From the NCBI RefSeq assembly GCF_000092125.1, contig NC_014212.1:764001-828000 (forward strand): a DNA stretch of 64,000 bases. The letters are read 5' to 3'. Below are positions 7,461 to 15,196 of this stretch, piece by piece. Source of the DNA: Allomeiothermus silvanus DSM 9946 (GTDB lineage: Bacteria; Deinococcota; Deinococci; Deinococcales; Thermaceae). The notes under the pieces are model-generated. The model did not search any database. It was not told where the DNA came from and worked only from the letters and a program-made list of their open reading frames with translations. A program made the position numbers and the translations under genes. How positions within the stretch are numbered: position 1 is the first letter of the stretch; each line of letters starts with the position of its first letter.

Positions 7461-8804
7461 CTATACGACCTTACCGGGATTTAGCAGGTGCTGCGGGTCG
7501 AACAAGCGCTTGATCTGCTGCATCCAGGGGATGCTCCCTCGGTGCTCGGCCTGAAGGTATTTTTTCTTTCTGAGTCCCACGCCGTGCTCCCCCGAGCAGG
7601 TTCCCCCCAGGCTCAGAGTGTACTCCACCAGCTTTGCGGCGAAGGTCTCGGCTTTGGGATAGAGGGCTTCGTCGGTGGCAATGAGGGTGTGAAAGTTCCC
7701 GTCGCCCACGTGTCCTACGATGCTCCCGCCGAGGTCCATCTCCCGCAGGGTGGCCTGGGCGAACCGCACTAAATCGGGCATTTTCGAGATCGGCACGGCG
7801 GTGTCGGTGATCATGAACTGGTGTCCGGGGTACTGGGCCACCAGCGCCCAGTACAGCTGGTGTCGCGCTTCCCACTGAAGGGTGCGCTCCTCTGGGGTGC
7901 GGGCGGCGTCTACCCGAAGGGCTCCGGCTTCTCGCATCAGGGCCAGGGCGCTTCCGGACTCGGCCTCGAGCGCTTCTCGGGTAGAGGAGTGGAACTCCAC
8001 AAAGAGCCCTGGTTTCTCGGGGTAATCGCGCCCCAGGTAGCGGTTCACCGCCTGTAGCCCCAGTTCGTCCACCAGCTCGAGCCGGGCTAGCGGGAGCCCC
8101 GAGCCCATCAGCTGGTAAGCGGCCTCAGCAGCGGCCTCAAGGCTGTCGAAAAAGACCCGCAGGGTGTGGATGTGCTGGGGGAGGGGGTGGAGCTTCAGGG
8201 TGAGCCGGGTGATGACCCCTAAAGTCCCCTCTGAGCCGATGAAGAGATCTTTTAGGTCATACCCGGCGCTGGTTTTGCGCACTGCGCGACCTAGCTCGAG
8301 GACCTCCCCATTCGCTAAAATAACCTCCAGGGCCAGCACGTTCTGCCGCATTCCGCCGTAGCGCACGGTAGTAGTCCCGGAGGCGTTGGTAGCGGCCATT
8401 CCGCCCAACGAGGCGTTCGCGCCGGGATCCACCGGAAAGAACAGGCCGGTTCCTTTTAGCGCGGTATTCAACTGCTCGCGGGTCACGCCGGGCTCGACGA
8501 TAGCCAGAAAGTCCTCCGGGCGGACCTCGAGGATGCGGTTCATCCGGGAGAGGTCGAGGCTGATGCACGCTCCTTGTGGGAGGATATGGCCCTCGAGGCT
8601 GGTCCCGGCGCCGAAGGGGATCACCGGGGTGCTGGTTTCTCGCGCCCAGGCTAGAGTGTGCTGGATATCCTCGCGGTTTTCGGCATACACCACGGCTAAC
8701 GGGGGACGGCGCAGCGGGTAACCCTCGTCCTTCCCGTGGGTCTCGAGGTCGGTGGGGGAGGTGCTGACCTTCCCTCCCAGCTGCGCTTTTAAACTTTGGA
8801 GCAT
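7461..8804 (-). CDS. FAD-linked D-lactate dehydrogenase / glycolate oxidase GlcD-type
   Basis: A 447-residue flavoprotein that oxidises a 2-hydroxy acid (D-lactate or glycolate) to the 2-keto acid. The N-terminal FAD-binding PCMH domain has PFGAGTSLEGH (residues 63-73), then GANASLGGMAATNASG and GSEGTLGVITRLTLKLHP. The C-terminal FAD-oxidase domain ends with the conserved CSGEHGVGL near residue 400. No GlcE or GlcF subunit is next to it, which favours a single-subunit D-lactate dehydrogenase. The ATG is preceded by a TATGCT -10 box ending 6 nt upstream (8811-8816), so the mRNA is probably leaderless; an inverted repeat overlaps the -35 region. Confidence 0.88.
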   Translation of the reverse strand: MLQSLKAQLGGKVSTSPTDLETHGKDEGYPLRRPPLAVVYAENREDIQHTLAWARETSTPVIPFGAGTSLEGHILPQGACISLDLSRMNRILEVRPEDFLAIVEPGVTREQLNTALKGTGLFFPVDPGANASLGGMAATNASGTTTVRYGGMRQNVLALEVILANGEVLELGRAVRKTSAGYDLKDLFIGSEGTLGVITRLTLKLHPLPQHIHTLRVFFDSLEAAAEAAYQLMGSGLPLARLELVDELGLQAVNRYLGRDYPEKPGLFVEFHSSTREALEAESGSALALMREAGALRVDAARTPEERTLQWEARHQLYWALVAQYPGHQFMITDTAVPISKMPDLVRFAQATLREMDLGGSIVGHVGDGNFHTLIATDEALYPKAETFAAKLVEYTLSLGGTCSGEHGVGLRKKKYLQAEHRGSIPWMQQIKRLFDPQHLLNPGKVV

Positions 8805-8837
8805 GCCTTAAGCATAGCGCAGCCAGGTAGCTCAGTA

Positions 8838-8866
8838 ACTGACACAATGGAGGCTTGAGTGTCAGT
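8838..8866. promoter_or_regulatory. Inverted repeat, candidate operator
   Basis: ACTGACAC (8838-8845) and GTGTCAGT (8859-8866) form a perfect 8-bp inverted repeat with a 13-bp spacer. It overlaps the -35 position of the D-lactate dehydrogenase promoter (its -10 is 8811-8816) and lies between that gene and the divergent gene at 8943. It is a plausible dimer-binding site; the regulator is unknown. Confidence 0.5.
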
Positions 8867-8909
8867 ACACCATAACAGGCTTTGTCGTTCTGGACGTGAT
8901 TGATCCCAC

Positions 8910-8937
8910 TTGACCTCTTGCGCAGATGTGCTACAAA
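8910..8937 (+). promoter_or_regulatory. Promoter of the 8943 gene (leaderless)
   Basis: TTGACC (8910-8915), a 16-bp spacer and TACAAA (8932-8937) sit 5 nt before the ATG at 8943. This places transcription start at or next to the start codon and argues against a longer frame that would begin inside the -35 box. Confidence 0.45.
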
Positions 8938-8942
8938 GAGGC

Positions 8943-9338
8943 ATGGAGCGCGTCAAACGTGAAGTCTGGCAAGACGTGGAGGTTCACCTCGAGCTTTCCC
9001 TCGAGTTCGACCCCGAGGCGTTCCAGAAGCACTACCCCGGTTTGGCCTTGGTGATGGCCGAGTTGTTGATCGGGCCGCCCCGGCTGTGGCGCGACCCTGC
9101 CGAGCTGCTCCCTTACGCAGGCCTCAAGAGCTTGGGGGCTAAGCTGCCCCGCTTGCGGCTCAACTTCCTCGAGACCCGAAGGCTGGGCCAGGCCCTCGAC
9201 AAATGGTTCACCGCGCTCGAGTTCGAGATCGTGGGCCAGAAGGTGCTGGCGGTGCCTCCCCCTGGCCCTATCGAACTCCCCGAGGGCTGGCGGGCCAAGA
9301 GCGGGGTTTGGCTATGCCACCAACCGTTGGCGAACTAG
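8943..9338 (+). CDS. Conserved hypothetical protein
   Basis: A 131-residue soluble protein without a recognised domain. It is rich in charged residues, starts MERVKREVWQDVEVHLELSL and has no membrane segment or signal peptide. The ATG at 8943 is chosen because a good -35/-10 pair ends 5 nt upstream, whereas the frame's earlier TTG falls in the -35 box. It is divergent from the D-lactate dehydrogenase, with an inverted repeat between them, and convergent with the aldo/keto reductase, whose stop is 2 bp away. No function is proposed. Confidence 0.6.
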   Translation: MERVKREVWQDVEVHLELSLEFDPEAFQKHYPGLALVMAELLIGPPRLWRDPAELLPYAGLKSLGAKLPRLRLNFLETRRLGQALDKWFTALEFEIVGQKVLAVPPPGPIELPEGWRAKSGVWLCHQPLAN

Positions 9339-9340
9339 GG

Positions 9341-10297
9341 TCATACGCTAGGGTTCAGAATTTTCTCGATGCGCTCGACCACCTCCGGGGTCAGATCCAC
9401 CCCTGCCGCCCCTAGGCTCTCCTGAAGCTGTTTGGGGCTGCTGGCTCCGGTGATTGCGCTGCTTACTCCCTTTTGGCGCAGCACCCAGGCTAGGGCCAGC
9501 TGGGCCCGGGTCAGGCCCAGCTCATTTGCTATTTCCCGCAAGGCCAGCACCTTTTGGCGGTTTTCCTCGGTCATGTAGCGGCTGGCGAACTGTGGATAGC
9601 GTTCAAAGCGGCTTCCTTCAGGGATCCCCTGGTCGTAACGCCCGGTGAGCATCCCTTGGGCCAGCGGGCTCCAGACCACCAGGCCCATCCCGGCCCGTTC
9701 AGCTTCGGGGAGGATCTCCTTCTCGACACGCTCGCGGTAGAGCATGGAGTACTGCGGCTGCTCCACCACTGGGGGGTGGAAGCCATGGGCTCGAGCAAAG
9801 CTCACCGCCTCGGCGATTCGCGCCGCAGGCCACTCCGAAGTGCCCCAGTACAAGATCCAGCCTCGGTCAATCAAAGAAGACATGGTGGGCACCAGTTCCT
9901 CCATGGGGACTTCAGGGTCATAGCGGTGGCAGAAATAAAGATCTACGTAATCGGTCTTCATGCGCTTGAGGCTTTTGCCGATAGCCTCCATCACGTGCTT
10001 GCGCGAAAGCCCCCGGTCGTTTACGTCATCGGACATTGGCCAGAAGACCTTGGTAGACATCACCAGGGTGTGGCGAGGGAAGTCCGCCAGCGCTCGGCTC
10101 ATCAACTCCTCGCCTTGGCCCCGGGCGTACACATCGGCGTTGTCGAAGAAGTTGACCCCGTTCTCGTAGGCCATCCGAACGATCTGCTGGATGGTCTCGA
10201 AGTCTTTTACCGCATCCCCGTAGGTGGTCCAAGCCCCCAATGAGATCTCCGATACCTTGATGCCCCACTGACCCAGTTTGCGATAGCGCATCGGCAT
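9341..10297 (-). CDS. Aldo/keto reductase (Kv-beta type)
   Basis: A 318-residue NADPH-dependent TIM-barrel oxidoreductase that reduces aldehydes or ketones. The catalytic tetrad is present: Asp52, Tyr57 (NADVYARG), Lys83 (MSTKVFW) and His124 (YFCHRYDPE). The sequence pattern (RYRKLGQWGIKVSEISLG) and the GITGASSPKQLQESL cofactor region resemble the potassium-channel beta-subunit/YghZ group. The ATG at 10297 is supported by GGAGGG five bases upstream; a second ATG lies two codons in. The natural substrate cannot be told from sequence. The promoter carries a small palindrome at 10310-10326. Confidence 0.88.
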   Translation of the reverse strand: MPMRYRKLGQWGIKVSEISLGAWTTYGDAVKDFETIQQIVRMAYENGVNFFDNADVYARGQGEELMSRALADFPRHTLVMSTKVFWPMSDDVNDRGLSRKHVMEAIGKSLKRMKTDYVDLYFCHRYDPEVPMEELVPTMSSLIDRGWILYWGTSEWPAARIAEAVSFARAHGFHPPVVEQPQYSMLYRERVEKEILPEAERAGMGLVVWSPLAQGMLTGRYDQGIPEGSRFERYPQFASRYMTEENRQKVLALREIANELGLTRAQLALAWVLRQKGVSSAITGASSPKQLQESLGAAGVDLTPEVVERIEKILNPSV

Positions 10298-10309
10298 GTA
10301 TACCCTCCG

Positions 10310-10326
10310 CCGATAGCTTATATCGG
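10310..10326 (-). promoter_or_regulatory. Palindrome over the aldo/keto reductase promoter
   Basis: CCGATA-GCTTA-TATCGG, a 6-bp inverted repeat around a 5-bp spacer, includes the likely -10 sequence of the aldo/keto reductase on the minus strand and lies just upstream of its ribosome site. It could be an operator. Confidence 0.4.
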
Positions 10327-10363
10327 ATAGTTCCTGGCGTTATGTGACTCAGGGGCCAAGTGC

Positions 10364-10594
10364 TCACCCGCCAGCGTGCAACGTCTGCTCGTCCAGCTCG
10401 ATCACCGCTGCCGGGGCTACGAACCCGATGTGCTTGTGGGTGGCGTCGCAGAAAGGTTTGTTGGACGATTGCCCGCAGCGGCACAAGGAGACCCGGCTTT
10501 TTTCGATGACCTGCTCGAGCCCGCCATGGCGGTAGGTGTAGCGGCCCCCGGTTTCGATGACGATGGGTCCGTTCTCGCGAAATTCGATCCTCAT
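10364..10594 (-). CDS. CDGSH iron-sulfur domain protein
   Basis: A 76-residue single-domain [2Fe-2S] protein of the mitoNEET/CDGSH family. The ligands are Cys38, Cys40, Cys49 and His53 in CRCGQSSNKPFCDATHKHIG, the standard C-x-C-x2-S-x3-P-x-C-D-x2-H pattern with Ala-Thr replacing Gly-Ser. Such proteins act in electron or cluster transfer. A TAGACT -10 box (10601-10606, minus strand) ends 6 nt before the ATG, suggesting its own leaderless transcript in addition to read-through from the membrane-protein gene 9 bp upstream. Confidence 0.9.
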   Translation of the reverse strand: MRIEFRENGPIVIETGGRYTYRHGGLEQVIEKSRVSLCRCGQSSNKPFCDATHKHIGFVAPAAVIELDEQTLHAGG

Positions 10595-10603
10595 ACCCCA
10601 AGT

Positions 10604-11092
10604 CTATTGCCTTAGGAGTCGCCCCAGTAGGGGCACCAACAAGTACGTCAGGAGGATCCGCACAGTGTGAAAAACCCCCACCAAAGCTGGCTTACCCCCC
10701 TCGGCTTGGGCCAGCACCCCCATGCCCGTGACACCTCCTGGAGCCAGCCCAAACAAAGCGGTAACGAGGCCGATGCCGGTATACCGGTCAAGGATCCACG
10801 CCAGGCCAGCACCCAGGCCGATTAGAGCCAGTGCAGCCCCCACCGCCCAAGGTAGAGCTTGTTGGGCGATGTGCAGGAGTTCGCGGTTGAAGGAAAGCCC
10901 AATCAGAATCCCAGCGGCGAGCTGTACCAACAGGTCCATCCCGTTCGGCGTTATGGCTTTGACCGGGGTAAATAGCTGGTATGCCGCGGTGCCGATCATG
11001 GTCCCCACTACCGGGCCACCCGGCAGGCCCAAACGCCAGAAGACTAGTCCCAGAGCGATCCCGCATAGGCTAGCGGTGAAGAATGCACCCAT
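10604..11092 (-). CDS. AbrB-family membrane protein (single repeat)
   Basis: A 162-residue hydrophobic protein with about five transmembrane segments and the conserved LFGLAPGGVTGMGVLAQAEGG motif of the AbrB/ammonia-monooxygenase-like membrane family (not the AbrB DNA-binding protein). Full-length members have two copies of this repeat; this one has a single copy, so it may work as a dimer. A TATGCT box ends 6 nt before the ATG, so translation is probably leaderless. Substrate unknown. Confidence 0.7.
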   Translation of the reverse strand: MGAFFTASLCGIALGLVFWRLGLPGGPVVGTMIGTAAYQLFTPVKAITPNGMDLLVQLAAGILIGLSFNRELLHIAQQALPWAVGAALALIGLGAGLAWILDRYTGIGLVTALFGLAPGGVTGMGVLAQAEGGKPALVGVFHTVRILLTYLLVPLLGRLLRQ

Positions 11093-11108
11093 GCAACGAG
11101 CATAACCC

Positions 11109-11432
11109 TTACGTCCATCGGCGGCCCCAATCGCGCATAGCCTCGAATATAGGCGCTAGGGAGCGGCCTTTTTCGCTAAGCCGGTACTCGACTCTAGGTG
11201 GAATCTCGGGGTAGTGGATGCGGGTCAAGATACCCTTTTCCTCCAGCGCTACGAGCCTTTGGGAGAGAGTTTTGGGGGAGATGCCCTGGAGGTTTTTGCA
11301 TAGCTCGTTGAAGCGCCGGGGACCCCACAGCAGCTCCCGAACGATCAAGCTAGTCCAGCGGTTACCGATGATATCGAGGGTGCGTTCCGCCGCACACTCC
11401 TCACGTTCATAGGCTCGTGGGCCGTATTTCAT
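11109..11432 (-). CDS. HxlR-family transcriptional regulator
   Basis: A 107-residue winged-helix regulator. ECAAERTLDIIGNRWTSLIVREL followed by GPRRFNELCKNLQGISPKTLSQRL is the standard HxlR DNA-binding region. The N-terminal Cys13 matches the position of the redox-sensing cysteine in thiol-responsive members such as YodB and HypR. The frame is open 24 codons further upstream, but the ATG at 11432 has a strong AAAGGAGG ribosome site and begins at the family's usual N-terminus. It is divergent from an NAD(P)-binding oxidoreductase gene, the common arrangement for an HxlR regulator and its target. Confidence 0.9.
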   Translation of the reverse strand: MKYGPRAYEREECAAERTLDIIGNRWTSLIVRELLWGPRRFNELCKNLQGISPKTLSQRLVALEEKGILTRIHYPEIPPRVEYRLSEKGRSLAPIFEAMRDWGRRWT

Positions 11433-11548
11433 GTTTCCTCCTTTCCGGGGATCCATCATCCTGAGGCCCTCACAGGAAGCTTTCCAACATAGCGGAGAAA
11501 GCACATCAGGTCCGCCTGTGGTTCTGCGCTTCCTGCGAGGTACTTAGA

Positions 11549-11562
11549 TTACCAAACGGTAA
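11549..11562. promoter_or_regulatory. Palindromic operator candidate for HxlR regulator
   Basis: TTACCAAACGGTAA is a 14-bp palindrome-like element (TTACC/GGTAA around AAAC) in the divergent promoter region between the HxlR gene and the NAD(P)-binding protein gene. A second small symmetry, CTTCCCGGAAAG, follows at 11566-11577. Either could be bound by the adjacent regulator. Confidence 0.5.
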
Positions 11563-11607
11563 CTACTTCCCGGAAAGAACTATTGGCTGCTAGACTTAGA
11601 TTTTGCT

Positions 11608-12237
11608 ATGAAAGTAGTGGTTTTCGGCGCGAGCGGGCGTACAGGAAAACTCTTGGTCGAACAGGCCTTGGCCGCAGGGCATGAGGTCACCGCCTTTGTG
11701 CGCGATCCATCTAAGCTGGGCATTCGGCACGAGCGGCTCCGGGTGGTACAGGGGAAGCTCGAGGAAACAGAAAAAGTCGAGCAGGCTATCGCTGGGCAGG
11801 ACGTGGTGTTCTCGGCGGTAGGGCCGGTGCGGGGAGAACGCAAGGACATCATGGAGTTAGCTGCTAAGCAGATCCTCTCAGCAATGAAAAAACATGGCCT
11901 GCGGCGGCTCGTCACCCTTACCGGGGCGGGGGTACCCCAGCCAGGCGACCAGCCTAAAATCTTCGACCGCTTAATGCGTTTTTTGCTGGGGGTACTGGCG
12001 AAGGACGTACTCCAGGACTCCATCCGGCACGCCGAGCTGGTGCGGGATTCCGGCTTGGACTGGACTATCGTGCGGGTTCCGGTGCTGACGGATGGCCCAG
12101 CTCGGGGCAACTACCGCATCGGGATGGTGGGGGTCAATTCGGGAGCTCGCATCAGCCGCGCGGACGTGGCGGCTTTCATGCTCAAGGCCGCCACCGATAA
12201 GGAGATGATCGGGAAGGCACCGGTGATCAGTTACTGA
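11608..12237 (+). CDS. NAD(P)-binding SDR/NmrA-like oxidoreductase
   Basis: A 209-residue Rossmann-fold protein starting MKVVVFGASGRTGKLLVEQA, the dinucleotide-binding Gly-x-x-Gly-x-x-Gly of atypical short-chain dehydrogenases. The closest functional relatives are flavin/biliverdin-reductase-like and NmrA-type sensors, often induced by electrophiles or oxidants through HxlR regulators. No classical Tyr-x3-Lys active site is evident. A TAGATT element ends 5 nt before the ATG and no ribosome site is present, so the transcript is probably leaderless. Substrate unknown. Confidence 0.85.
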   Translation: MKVVVFGASGRTGKLLVEQALAAGHEVTAFVRDPSKLGIRHERLRVVQGKLEETEKVEQAIAGQDVVFSAVGPVRGERKDIMELAAKQILSAMKKHGLRRLVTLTGAGVPQPGDQPKIFDRLMRFLLGVLAKDVLQDSIRHAELVRDSGLDWTIVRVPVLTDGPARGNYRIGMVGVNSGARISRADVAAFMLKAATDKEMIGKAPVISY

Positions 12238-12314
12238 GGCTTGCACGGAGGGCCTGGTGGGGCGGGGTAGGGTGGATTTGACCTTTGGCTCCAGACCTTC
12301 GACAATATCCCCCG

Positions 12315-12722
12315 ATGTACCTGACTCGGCTCGCTTACCTTCACCTCAAGGTGCGGCACCTCGAGGCCGCCGTGACCTTTTACACCCGGTTTCTGGATTT
12401 GCAGCTTTCCGAGCGTTTTGGTGGCACCGCGCTCTTGGTTTCCTCGGGAAGCGATGCCCACTTCGAACTCGCCCTCAGCGAGGGGGAACCCGGCGGACCG
12501 GTGACCCTGGGTTTCGCAGTGGCCTCGGAGGAGGATTTCATGGCAGCTAAGCGCTTTGTGGCACTCGAGGGCGTCCGCCATACCCTCGAGGACCGCGGCA
12601 TCGCCCACGTGCTGTCCCTGCACGACCCCGACGGCAACACCGTGGAGATCTTCCTTGACCGGCGGAAGTCGGGCGGGGTGGCCTTCTGGCGGGGGGAATC
12701 GAAAGCAATAGCATCGGGATAA
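12315..12722 (+). CDS. VOC (glyoxalase/bleomycin-resistance) family protein
   Basis: A 135-residue vicinal-oxygen-chelate protein with one pair of beta-alpha-beta-beta-beta modules. Potential metal ligands are His in LAYLHLKV, Glu in HFELAL and Glu in NTVEIFLD, the typical VOC positions. A single-pair protein of this size would act as a dimer, as a dioxygenase-like enzyme, glyoxalase or resistance protein. The ATG at 12315 starts the first beta strand; the frame extends ten codons upstream from a TTG, which is less likely. Confidence 0.82.
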   Translation: MYLTRLAYLHLKVRHLEAAVTFYTRFLDLQLSERFGGTALLVSSGSDAHFELALSEGEPGGPVTLGFAVASEEDFMAAKRFVALEGVRHTLEDRGIAHVLSLHDPDGNTVEIFLDRRKSGGVAFWRGESKAIASG

Positions 12723-12777
12723 CCAACCTCCTTAGCCGAGGGGCTGATTTATACTCGAGGCAACTCAGGAGGATTCG

Positions 12778-15129
12778 ATGCGCCGCTTCTTGCGTGGTCT
12801 CGGACGTTTTCTTGGAATATTGCTCGGCTTGCTGGTGGTGGCGGGGGTGGTGGGTTTTTTCTGGCTGCGCGGTGCCACCCTGGCCCAGCACGACGGGCGC
12901 TTGGCCCTAGGGGGGCTCTCGGCCCCGGTGGAGGTGCTGCGCGAGCCGCGCGGGGTGGTGCACATCAAGGCCGAGAACACCCACGATATGTTCTTCGCGC
13001 TGGGGGTAGTGCATGCCCAAGAGCGCCTGTGGCAGATGGAGTTCCAGCGGCGGGTGGGGGCCGGGCGGCTTTCGGAGGTGCTAGGGAAGGCTACCTTGGA
13101 GCAGGACAAATTCCTGCGCACCTGGGGGTTTTACCGCTCTGCTGAGCGGGCGTACCAAGGGATCTCGCCCCAGGCCAAGGCCGCAGTGGATGCGTATGTG
13201 GCTGGGGTCAACGCCTACCTCGCCACCAACCCTCCCTTGCCCCTCGAGTTCCGCCTTTTAGGGTTTCGCCCCGAGCCCTGGAAGTCCGCCGACGTGATGG
13301 TCTGGGCCAAGATGATGGCCTACGACCTCTCGGGGAACTGGCGCAGCGAACTCCAGCGCTACGCCTGGGCTGCTCAGGGGATGAGCCCCGAACGTATGGC
13401 CCAGCTTCGCCCGCCCTACCCCGAGGATGCCCCTACCGTGTTGCAATCGGAAGACCTCAAGTTGCCGCCCCCGGCCCCGGGGGAGAGCCAACCGGCCCGT
13501 ACCCTGCTCGCCTTGGCCCATTCCTTGCCCAACAATCTGGTGCTCGCGGGCGACGACAAAGCCCGGGCTTCCAACAACTGGGTGATCTCCGGCTCGCGCA
13601 CCACCACCGGCAAACCCCTGCTCGCCAACGACCCGCACCTGGGGCTGGGGGTGCCCTCGGTCTGGTTTTTGGTGGACCTCGAGGCCCCCGGCTACCGCGC
13701 AATAGGCTCGAGCTTCCCCGGATTGCCCGCGGTGGTGATCGGGCGCAACGACCGCATCGGCTGGGGCGTGACCACCGTCGGGGCCGATGTGCAAGACCTC
13801 TACATCCTGGACCAAGTCAGCGGTGGCTACCGCTACCAGGGGGGGATCGAACCCTTCCAAACCCGTACCGAGACCATCAAGGTCAAGGGCCAGCCCGACG
13901 TGCGGATTACCGTGCGCGAAAGCCGCTACGGCCCGGTGATCAGCGATGTGGTCAAGTCCGCCGGGAGCAAGCCTTTGGCCTTGCGCTGGACCGCTCTGGA
14001 CCCCGAGGACAAGACCATCGAGGCTTTCCTAGGCCTCGCCGAGGCCAAAAATTGGGCCGAGTTCAAAGCGGCCCTCAGCCACTACAACGCCCCTAGCCAG
14101 AACTTTGTCTACGCCGACGTAGACGGCAACATCGCTTACATGGCCCCGGGCAAGTTTCCCATCCGCAAACCTGGGCATTCGGGCCTTATGCCGGTTCCGG
14201 GCGACGGAAACTGGGACTGGCAGGGCTATCTTCCCCAGGAGGAATGGCCCCAGGTGTATAACCCCAAGGAGGGATTTATCGTCACCGCCAACAACAAGGT
14301 CACCGCTCCGGGGTACCCGCACACCATCAGCCTGGAGTGGGAGGAGCCTTACCGGGCCGAGCGGATCCGCCAGATGATCCTCGCCAAGGACAAGCTCTCC
14401 CCAGAGGACATGATCGCCATGCAAAAGGACCTAAAGAGTCTGCTCTATGACGCCTTCAAGCCGGTCTTGGAAACCCTTACCCCCTTGAGCGAGGCGGCGG
14501 GAGAGTGGAAAGCCAAGCTGCTGGCCTGGGACGGGGTGGCGCGCCCCGAGCAGCAAGAACCTTCGGTATTTGAGGCTTGGTACACCGAACTCACCCGATT
14601 GCCCAAGAAAGAAGTCGGGCAGGAGTTTTGGGAAGAGCCGCGCTACATCCTCTCTGCCCTAAAGAGCAACGACCCCAACTGTGACCAGCCCGAGACCACG
14701 TTCGCCGAAAGCTGCGCCGACTTCGCCGCTTTGGCCCTCGAGCGGGCCCTCAAACGCCTGGGGGAGCCAGTGCCGCGTTGGGGTGACCTGCACCAGGCCA
14801 CTTTCAAACACCCGGTACTCACCAATGTGGCCCCGCTGCGCCGGTTTGTAGACCGGGCGGTTCCCCACGGCGGCGATCGCTACACCGTAAATAGGGGTGC
14901 TTACGACCCGGCCAACTTCCACATGACGGTGGGCTCGTCGTACCGACAGATCCTGGACTTCTCCGACCTCGAGCGCTCGCTATACATCCACCCCATGGGC
15001 CAGTCGGGTTCGCCCCTCTCGGGCGATTTCGCCAACCTGCTTCCCCTGTGGCAGCGCGGCGAGTACCTGGCCATGAAAACCCAAGACTATCCGGTGCAAA
15101 GCCGCCAACGGCTCGAGCCGCTGCGGTAG
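12778..15129 (+). CDS. Penicillin-acylase-family (S45) N-terminal-nucleophile hydrolase
   Basis: A 783-residue precursor of the penicillin/acyl-homoserine-lactone acylase family, which cleaves amides. An N-terminal hydrophobic segment (residues 10-30) directs it across or into the membrane. The alpha chain is followed by a spacer, and the beta chain should begin at Ser265 in ARASNNWVISGSRTTTGKP, the autocatalytic cleavage site and nucleophile. Downstream are LLANDPHLGLGVP and the oxyanion Asn region VIGRNDRIGWGVTT. AGGAGG precedes the ATG. Substrate could be acyl-homoserine lactones, beta-lactams or other N-acyl amides; the ABC exporter behind it may be unrelated. Confidence 0.92.
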   Translation: MRRFLRGLGRFLGILLGLLVVAGVVGFFWLRGATLAQHDGRLALGGLSAPVEVLREPRGVVHIKAENTHDMFFALGVVHAQERLWQMEFQRRVGAGRLSEVLGKATLEQDKFLRTWGFYRSAERAYQGISPQAKAAVDAYVAGVNAYLATNPPLPLEFRLLGFRPEPWKSADVMVWAKMMAYDLSGNWRSELQRYAWAAQGMSPERMAQLRPPYPEDAPTVLQSEDLKLPPPAPGESQPARTLLALAHSLPNNLVLAGDDKARASNNWVISGSRTTTGKPLLANDPHLGLGVPSVWFLVDLEAPGYRAIGSSFPGLPAVVIGRNDRIGWGVTTVGADVQDLYILDQVSGGYRYQGGIEPFQTRTETIKVKGQPDVRITVRESRYGPVISDVVKSAGSKPLALRWTALDPEDKTIEAFLGLAEAKNWAEFKAALSHYNAPSQNFVYADVDGNIAYMAPGKFPIRKPGHSGLMPVPGDGNWDWQGYLPQEEWPQVYNPKEGFIVTANNKVTAPGYPHTISLEWEEPYRAERIRQMILAKDKLSPEDMIAMQKDLKSLLYDAFKPVLETLTPLSEAAGEWKAKLLAWDGVARPEQQEPSVFEAWYTELTRLPKKEVGQEFWEEPRYILSALKSNDPNCDQPETTFAESCADFAALALERALKRLGEPVPRWGDLHQATFKHPVLTNVAPLRRFVDRAVPHGGDRYTVNRGAYDPANFHMTVGSSYRQILDFSDLERSLYIHPMGQSGSPLSGDFANLLPLWQRGEYLAMKTQDYPVQSRQRLEPLR

Positions 15130-15196
15130 CGTGGCAGTGGGATAGGAGGCACTCCAGCTTTTCCTGTATCTCATGGGCGAGAAGTAATCTGCGGTC

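Noticed and set aside
8910-8942. Longer start (TTG at 8910) for the 131-residue hypothetical
   Set aside because: That codon is part of a good -35 box whose -10 ends 5 nt before the ATG at 8943.
12257-12550. Open frame overlapping the start of the VOC gene
   Set aside because: It is out of frame with the VOC domain, Arg/Gly/Pro-rich and has no recognisable motif.
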